Assembly (NCBI GenBank): GCA_027322565.1
Contig: DAHVRG010000076.1
Span: 1 to 10,748, forward strand
Length of the DNA stretch: 10,748 nucleotides
DNA from: Georgenia sp.
GTDB lineage: Bacteria; Actinomycetota; Actinomycetes; Actinomycetales; Actinomycetaceae
Reading direction: 5' to 3'
In this document: positions 6,621-10,748 of the stretch, piece after piece
Numbering within the stretch: the first letter of the stretch is position 1
Layout: the number at the start of each line of letters is the position of its first letter
The notes under the pieces: generated by a model
The model's input: the letters and a program-made list of their open reading frames with translations, nothing else
What the model was told of the DNA's origin: nothing
Database searches by the model: none
Translations under genes and position numbers: made by a program

Positions 6621-6738
6621 ACGATCGTCCCACGTCGCCCGTGCAGGGAGCGGGCACAATCCGGCCCGACGTGAGGCGCGGCACGCGGCCGAGATGGTCG
6701 AACCGCCACGAAACCATGTACCGTTGGAGGCACGAACC

Positions 6739-6765
6739 ATGACCACAGCACCGGGGCCGCACTGA
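6739..6765 (+). CDS. Possible 8-codon leader ORF before DUF3073 gene
   Basis: ATG 6739 opens an ORF for MTTAPGPH and stops at TGA 6763-6765. It has a good ribosome site, TTGGAGG at 6724-6730, 8 nt before the ATG. The same CGTTGGAGG string (6722-6730) recurs at 6792-6800 as the ribosome site of DUF3073, so both ORFs appear equipped for efficient translation. Its last four codons and stop lie in a hairpin (6753-6784). A CACAAT at 6655-6660 might be a -10 box upstream. Too short to recognise by homology; it may be a leader peptide or a coincidence. Confidence 0.4.
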   Translation: MTTAPGPH

Positions 6766-6784
6766 TTTCACCAGTGCCTGCCCC
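6753..6784 (+). promoter_or_regulatory. Hairpin overlapping leader ORF stop codon
   Basis: GGGGC (6753-6757) pairs with GCCCC (6780-6784), and GCACTG (6759-6764) with CAGTGC (6772-6777), separated by a small internal loop and closed by ATTTCAC. The leader ORF's stop codon is at the top of the stem. A ribosome on the leader would melt it. It ends 9 nt before the DUF3073 ribosome site, so it could couple or attenuate expression; no T-run supports plain termination. Confidence 0.4.
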
Positions 6785-6811
6785 GCTTCTACGTTGGAGG
6801 GGGTCGACGCC

Positions 6812-6997
6812 ATGGGGCGCGGCCGTCAGAAGGCCAAGCAGACGAAGGTCGCTCGCCGGCTGAAGTACTACAGCCCGGCGACCGACTACCGAGCCCTCGA
6901 ACGAGAGCTCGCGTCGCAGAGCCGTAACAGGGACGACGACGACTACGAGATCCCCTCCGCTGAGGACGACGACGACTGGTTCAGCCGCTCGAGCTGA
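6812..6997 (+). CDS. DUF3073 domain-containing protein
   Basis: A 61-residue protein with the typical DUF3073 opening: MGRGRQKAKQTKVARRLKYY, very basic over the first 24 residues. A middle section follows (about 25-45), then an acidic tail with two DDDD runs ending WFSRSS. The charge split (Lys/Arg head, Asp/Glu tail) is characteristic and could suit nucleic acid or ribosome binding, but no function is established. ATG 6812 is chosen for the GGAGGGGG ribosome site 8 nt upstream; in-frame TTG 6794 overlaps that site. It is convergent with purM and preceded by a possible leader ORF. Confidence 0.9.
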   Translation: MGRGRQKAKQTKVARRLKYYSPATDYRALERELASQSRNRDDDDYEIPSAEDDDDWFSRSS

Positions 6998-7007
6998 CCA
7001 CCACCCG

Positions 7008-7024
7008 TCGCACCTGTGGTGCGA
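7008..7024 (+). terminator. Hairpin after DUF3073 gene
   Basis: TCGCACC (7008-7014), TGT, GGTGCGA (7018-7024): a perfect 7-bp stem, 10 nt after the DUF3073 stop. Likely its intrinsic terminator despite the absence of a T-run. Confidence 0.55.
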
Positions 7025-7037
7025 GGGACCGGCGTCC

Positions 7038-7062
7038 GGACGCTGCCCGGCGCGCAGCGTCC
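7038..7062 (-). terminator. Hairpin after purM
   Basis: GGACGCTG (7038-7045) pairs with CAGCGTCC (7055-7062) around a 9-nt GC-rich loop, 15 nt beyond the purM stop. Probable terminator of the RNB-purF-purM transcript; symmetric, so it may also act on DUF3073 read-through. Confidence 0.6.
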
Positions 7063-7077
7063 CTACGCGGAGGATCT

Positions 7078-8184
7078 CTACGCGCGGTAGGAGCCGTGCA
7101 GCCGCACGGCTCCTCCGCGCATACCCTTCGTGCCGGTGACGACGTCGCCGTCCTCGTCGGTCAGCCGTGCGACGGAGCCCAGCTCCCACGCCGCGACACC
7201 CGCTGCCCGCGCCGTCTCGACCGCCGCCGTCGCTGCTGACGGCGCGACCACGGCGACCATCCCGACCCCGAGGTTGAGTGTCTGCTCCAGGTCCGCCCAC
7301 TCGACCGGGCCGAGCCGACGGACGAGGTCGAACACCGGCGGCACCTGCCACGAGCCGCGGTCGACGTGGCCGACGAGCCCGGCGGGCAGCACCCGCGCAA
7401 GGTTGGCGGCGAGCCCGCCACCGGTCACGTGGGACAGGGCGTGCAGGCCGGTGTCCTGCGCCAGCTCCAGGCACAGCTTCGTGTAGAGGCGGGTGGGCTC
7501 GAGCAGCTCCTCACCGACGGTACGGCCGAGCTCGGCGACCTCACGCTCCAGCGTCCACCCGCTGACCTCGAGCACCCGGCGGACCAGGGAGTAGCCGTTG
7601 GCGTGCAGCCCGGAGGAGGCGAGCGCGACGAGCACGTCCCCCTCCTCCACCCGGTCGGGGCCGAGCACGCGGTCGGCCTCCACCACACCGGTGGCGGCGC
7701 CGGCGACGTCGTACTCGTCCTCGCCGAGCAGGCCGGGGTGCTCCGCGGTCTCCCCACCCACGAGGGCCGTCCCCGTCAGCGCGCACGCCTCGGCGATGCC
7801 GCGGACGATGGCGGCGATCCGCTCGGGCACGACCTTGCCGCAGGCGATGTAGTCCGTCATGACGAGCGGGCGTGCCCCGACGACGACGATGTCGTCGACG
7901 ACCATGCCGACGAGGTCGTGGCCGATGGTGTCGTGGACGTCCATCGCCTGGGCGATGGCCACCTTCGTCCCCACCCCGTCGGTGGAGGTGGCGAGCAGCG
8001 GACGGCGGTACTCGCGGAGCGCGGAGGCGTCGTACAGCCCGGCGAAGCCCCCGGCAACGCCGAGCACCTCGGGGCCGTGGGTGGCGCGCAGGGCGCCCTT
8101 CATGAGCTCGACGGCGCGGTCTCCGGCCGCGGTGTCGACGCCGGCGGCGGAGTAGCTGATCGGGGTGCGGTTCTCGGCGGTCAC
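7078..8184 (-). CDS. purM: Phosphoribosylformylglycinamidine cyclo-ligase (AIR synthetase)
   Basis: PurM converts FGAM plus ATP to aminoimidazole ribotide, the fifth step of de novo purine synthesis, in the cytoplasm as a dimer. The 368-residue product has the family hallmarks: ISYSAAGVDTAAGDRAVE at the N-terminus, DGVGTK at D69, GHDLVGMVVDDIVVVGA, GGETAEHPG (E145), SSGLHANGYSLVR, and HVTGGGLAANLARVLP. Length is normal for the family. The start GTG 8184 overlaps the purF stop (GTGA) with GGAG 4 nt upstream, a coupled arrangement. Reading further upstream in this frame enters purF out of frame and is not part of the protein. Its last codons carry a perfect 10-bp hairpin (7090-7113). No key residue appears to be missing. 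Confidence 0.97.
   Translation of the reverse strand: MTAENRTPISYSAAGVDTAAGDRAVELMKGALRATHGPEVLGVAGGFAGLYDASALREYRRPLLATSTDGVGTKVAIAQAMDVHDTIGHDLVGMVVDDIVVVGARPLVMTDYIACGKVVPERIAAIVRGIAEACALTGTALVGGETAEHPGLLGEDEYDVAGAATGVVEADRVLGPDRVEEGDVLVALASSGLHANGYSLVRRVLEVSGWTLEREVAELGRTVGEELLEPTRLYTKLCLELAQDTGLHALSHVTGGGLAANLARVLPAGLVGHVDRGSWQVPPVFDLVRRLGPVEWADLEQTLNLGVGMVAVVAPSAATAAVETARAAGVAAWELGSVARLTDEDGDVVTGTKGMRGGAVRLHGSYRA
7090..7113 (-). repeat. 10-bp hairpin inside purM 3' coding end
   Basis: GGAGCCGTGC (7090-7099), AGCC, GCACGGCTCC (7104-7113): a perfect stem in the codons just before the purM stop. It resembles a terminator stem but lies in coding sequence; it may protect the mRNA 3' end or stop antisense transcription from DUF3073. 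Confidence 0.5.
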
Positions 8185-9716
8185 TGCGCTCCAGCGATGG
8201 TCAGGGGCCCCGACGTCCGGGGCGGGAGGATCTGGTAGCTGCCGTGGCCGTGCTCGGCCTCGGTCTGGGCGTCCTCGACGGGGACGGGGTAGTCGCCCGT
8301 GAAGCAGGCCGTGCACAGCCGCTCCCGGGGCACGCCGGCGGCCCGGATCATCCCCTCGGTGGAGATGTAGCCGAGGCTGTCGGCGCCGAGCGAGGCGCGG
8401 ATCTCCTCGATCGCCATGCCGTTGGCGATGAGCTCGGCGCGGGTGGCGAAGTCGATGCCGTAGAAGCACGGCCACTGCACGGGCGGGGAGGAGATCCGCA
8501 CGTGGATCTCGGCGGCGCCGGCCTCGCGGAGCATCCGGACGAGAGCGCGCTGGGTGTTGCCGCGGACGATGGAGTCGTCGACGACGACGAGCCGCTTGCC
8601 CTCGATCACCTCGCGCAGCGGGTTGAGCTTGAGCTTGATCCCGAGCTGGCGGATCGTGTCCGTGGGCTGGATGAAGGTGCGCCCGACGTAGGCGTTCTTC
8701 ACCAGGCCCTGCGCGAACGGCAGGCCCGACTCCTGGGCGTAGCCGATCGCCGCCGGCGTCCCGGAGTCGGGCGTGGGGATGACGAGGTCGGCGTCCACGG
8801 GGTGCTCCCGCGCCAGCGCCCGGCCCATCTCGTTGCGGGCCGCGTTGACGGAGCGGCCGGCGATCTGCGTGTCCGGGCGGGCGAGGTAGACGTACTCGAA
8901 GACGCAGCCGCGGGGGCGTGGCGGCGCGAAGTGCTGGGAGCGCAGCCCCGCCTCGTCGATGACGAGGAGCTCCCCGGGCTCGACCTCGCGGACGAAGGTC
9001 GCGCCGACGATGTCGAGGGCCGCGGTCTCGGAGGCGACCGCCCAGCCGCGCTCCAACCGTCCCAGGACGAGGGGCCGGAAGCCCTGCGGGTCGCGGGCGG
9101 CGTAGAGGGAGTGCTCGTCCATGAAGACGAGGGAGAAGGCACCCTGGAGCAGCGGGAGGACCTGCATCGCCGTCTCCTCGAGGGAGTCGTGGTGCTCCTC
9201 CGCGGGGCTGCCGGCGAGGAGCGCGGTGATGACGGCGGTGTCGGTCGAGCTGCCGCGGCCGAGCTCCCCGGTGAGGTCGGTGCCCGACCGCTCGTGGACG
9301 AGTGCCATGAGCCGGCGGGTGTTGGTGAGGTTGCCGTTGTGGCCCAGCGCGACGGTGCCGGCCCCGGCCGGGCCGAGGGTGGGCTGGGCGTTCTCCCAGG
9401 CGCTCTTGCCGGTCGTCGCGTACCGGACGTGCCCGACGGCGATGTGCCCCTGGAGGGCGGAGAGGGTGCGGTCGTCGAAGACCTGGGAGACCAGGCCCAT
9501 GTCCTTGTAGACGAGGATCTGCTCGCCGTTGCTCGTCGCGATGCCGGCCGACTCCTGCCCGCGGTGCTGCAGGGCGTAGATGCCGAAGTAGGTGAGCCGG
9601 GCGACCTCCTCACCCGGTGCCCAGACCCCGAACACCCCGCACTCGTCCTGGGGCGGCGCCTCCCCCGGGAGCAGGTCGTGGTTGAGCCGTCCGTCTCCAC
9701 GTCGCACGGGAGCCAT
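8181..9716 (-). CDS. purF: Amidophosphoribosyltransferase
   Basis: PurF transfers glutamine-derived ammonia to PRPP to give phosphoribosylamine, the committed step of purine synthesis. The 511-residue product starts with a short propeptide; C26 in the ECGVFG motif is the expected N-terminal nucleophile after processing. Glutaminase motifs include ALQHRGQESAGIA, GHVRYATTG and GHNGNLTN. The PRPP loop VVDDSIVRGNT is at about 377-388. Four cysteines, C271, C417, C468 and C471, match the 4Fe-4S ligands of the Bacillus-type enzyme, so this is the iron-sulphur, oxygen-sensitive class. ATG 9716 is favoured because the usual actinobacterial N-terminus RGDGRLNHDLLPGE follows; GTG 9707 is an alternative and the ribosome site is weak. 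It lies 28 nt after the RNB gene and overlaps purM, so translational coupling is likely. Confidence 0.97.
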   Translation of the reverse strand: MAPVRRGDGRLNHDLLPGEAPPQDECGVFGVWAPGEEVARLTYFGIYALQHRGQESAGIATSNGEQILVYKDMGLVSQVFDDRTLSALQGHIAVGHVRYATTGKSAWENAQPTLGPAGAGTVALGHNGNLTNTRRLMALVHERSGTDLTGELGRGSSTDTAVITALLAGSPAEEHHDSLEETAMQVLPLLQGAFSLVFMDEHSLYAARDPQGFRPLVLGRLERGWAVASETAALDIVGATFVREVEPGELLVIDEAGLRSQHFAPPRPRGCVFEYVYLARPDTQIAGRSVNAARNEMGRALAREHPVDADLVIPTPDSGTPAAIGYAQESGLPFAQGLVKNAYVGRTFIQPTDTIRQLGIKLKLNPLREVIEGKRLVVVDDSIVRGNTQRALVRMLREAGAAEIHVRISSPPVQWPCFYGIDFATRAELIANGMAIEEIRASLGADSLGYISTEGMIRAAGVPRERLCTACFTGDYPVPVEDAQTEAEHGHGSYQILPPRTSGPLTIAGAQ

Positions 9717-9744
9717 GGTCCCACATCCGTGGCCGGTGCCGCCC

Positions 9745-10748
9745 TCACGCCCGGACGAAGCGCACCGTCCGCCCGGGGACGTCGACGTGGTCCAGCCGCA
9801 CCCGGACCTCCGTGCCGAGCGGGAGGTCTGCGGCGTCGACGCGGGCCTCGACGGCAGGCTCGGCGATGACGACGGTCCCGCCGTCGCCGTCGTCGTCGAC
9901 GTCCACGACGACGGCGCGAAACTCCTCCCCGACGTGCTGCTCGAGCACGAGGGCCTCGACCGCGTCGACCGCGCCCCGCTCGTAGCGGCCCGCCCGCCGG
10001 ATGGCCGCGGCCATCGCCTCGGGCAGCCGGGGCAGAGCCTCGCGCACCCAGGCCGGGACCTCCTCACCGGCGCAGGCGGCCCGGCAGACCTCGAGCCCGT
10101 ACCGGTCGACGAGACGTCGCAGCGGCGCGGTGACGTGCGCGTAGGGCGCCGCGATCGCGGCGTGCTCGGGCACCGGGCCGGCCTGCCCCGCCGCGAGCAC
10201 GGCGTAGGAGGCGCCGCGGAAGAGGGTGGTCGCCTCGGTGAGGAAGGCGGCGTGGGCGGGGACCGCGGAGTCGAGGGTGGGGAGCAGCTCCTGGTAGGTG
10301 ACGTCCGCCGGCCAGGCGATGCCCAGGGCCCGGGCGGTGCGCCGCAGCCGGGCGAGGTCCCGGTCGTCCGCGGGCGGCAGGGTGCGCAGGATCCCGACCC
10401 CGGCCTCGCCCATGAGCCGCGCTGCGCTGATGCCGGTGAGGAGGGAGACCTGCGCGTTCCACTCCTCCACCGGGAGGGTGGCCCGGAAGCGCAGCGCGTA
10501 CCCGCCGTCGAGGGGGACGACCTCCTGCTCCGGGATCTCGAGGGAGACGCCCCCGCGCTGCCGCTCCTGGGCGAGCCGCAGCTCACCGACGCGGCGCAGG
10601 AGCGGGCAGCCCGTCCGGGACGGCGGGGGCGGTCCCGCCGTCGACGACGCGCTGGACCTGCGCGTAGCTCAGCTGGGCGCGGCTGTGCACCAGGGCCCGG
10701 CGCACGTCGACGTCGCTCACCGCCCCCGCGGCGTCGAGCACGATGCGC
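9745..10748 (-). pseudogene. RNB-domain ribonuclease, frameshifted, 5' end outside window
   Basis: The 3' part of a gene for an RNase II/RNB-family 3'-5' exoribonuclease. The downstream frame reads LLRRVGELRLAQERQRGGVS, then VEEWNAQVSLLTGISAARLM and the RNB signature HAAIAAPYAHVTAPLRRLVDRYG, ending in a beta-rich, S1-like tail and TGA at 9745-9747. That frame hits a stop at 10669-10671. Upstream sense instead lies in another frame, running from the window edge as IVLDAAGAVSDVDVRRALVH and then SRAQLSYAQVQ to PDGLP, and stopping at 10583-10585. The two join smoothly near 10601-10612 if one base is skipped or two (GC) restored. The catalytic Asp cluster would lie upstream and cannot be seen. Either a real mutation, a sequencing error or, less likely, recoding. 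If taken as intact only downstream, the fragment from GTG 10470 (241 residues) would lack the active site. It lies just before purF. Confidence 0.8.

Noticed and set aside
8244..9869. A 541-codon plus-strand open frame over purF
   Set aside because: It is antisense to the well-supported purF, has low-complexity composition and no ribosome site or domain.
9717..10586. In-frame N-terminal extension of purF to 10586
   Set aside because: The extension is Arg/Ser/Pro-rich and overlaps the real RNB coding frame; the PurF N-terminus begins at 9716 or 9707.

Overview
The window comes from a high-GC Gram-positive chromosome, almost certainly an actinomycete. The evidence is the BldC and DUF3073 proteins, a PF07332-type holin-X/DUF3618 pair, strong third-position GC, GTG and TTG starts, and tRNAs without an encoded CCA. 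The overall feel is Micrococcales, but the genus cannot be fixed from sequence alone.

Layout. (1) 1-373: a plus-strand tRNA cluster, Glu(UUC), Asp(GUC), Phe(GAA). A hairpin lies between Asp and Phe, and a dense set of stem-loops at 380-491 separates the cluster from the convergent gene that follows. (2) 496-5241: one very large minus-strand gene for a secreted 1581-residue enzyme of the ExeM/NucH type. It carries, in order, a signal peptide, lamin-tail domain, OB-like domain, EEP-fold nuclease, complete UshA-like 5'-nucleotidase and FIMAH tail. It looks like a single-chain machine for degrading extracellular DNA and stripping phosphate from the products. (3) 5242-5527: a divergent promoter region with several inverted repeats. 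(4) 5528-6273: two overlapping plus-strand genes for small membrane proteins, holin-X/DUF1469-like and DUF3618. (5) 6307-6513: bldC on the minus strand. (6) 6514-6811: a second divergent region, with two palindromes on the bldC side and a possible 8-codon leader ORF with a hairpin on the DUF3073 side. (7) 6812-6997: a small DUF3073 gene. (8) 7078-10748: a minus-strand set transcribed as RNB ribonuclease, then purF, then purM. purF and purM overlap, and the RNB gene lies 28 nt upstream of purF.

PurF carries out the first committed step of de novo purine synthesis and PurM the fifth, so they form a pathway operon. The neighbourhood purF-purM-DUF3073-bldC is, as I recall, also found in Streptomyces, so this half of the window is old actinobacterial backbone rather than an accessory island. 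No transposase, integrase, CRISPR array or phage module is present; the holin-family name does not imply a prophage.

The main oddities are: a frameshift in the RNB gene near 10583-10612, with both flanking segments still reading as good RNB protein; the leader ORF and hairpin before DUF3073; inverted repeats wrapped around the predicted exeM promoter; a C-U mismatch in the tRNA-Asp acceptor stem; and an unusual T-loop base in tRNA-Phe. I found no clear new multi-gene system.
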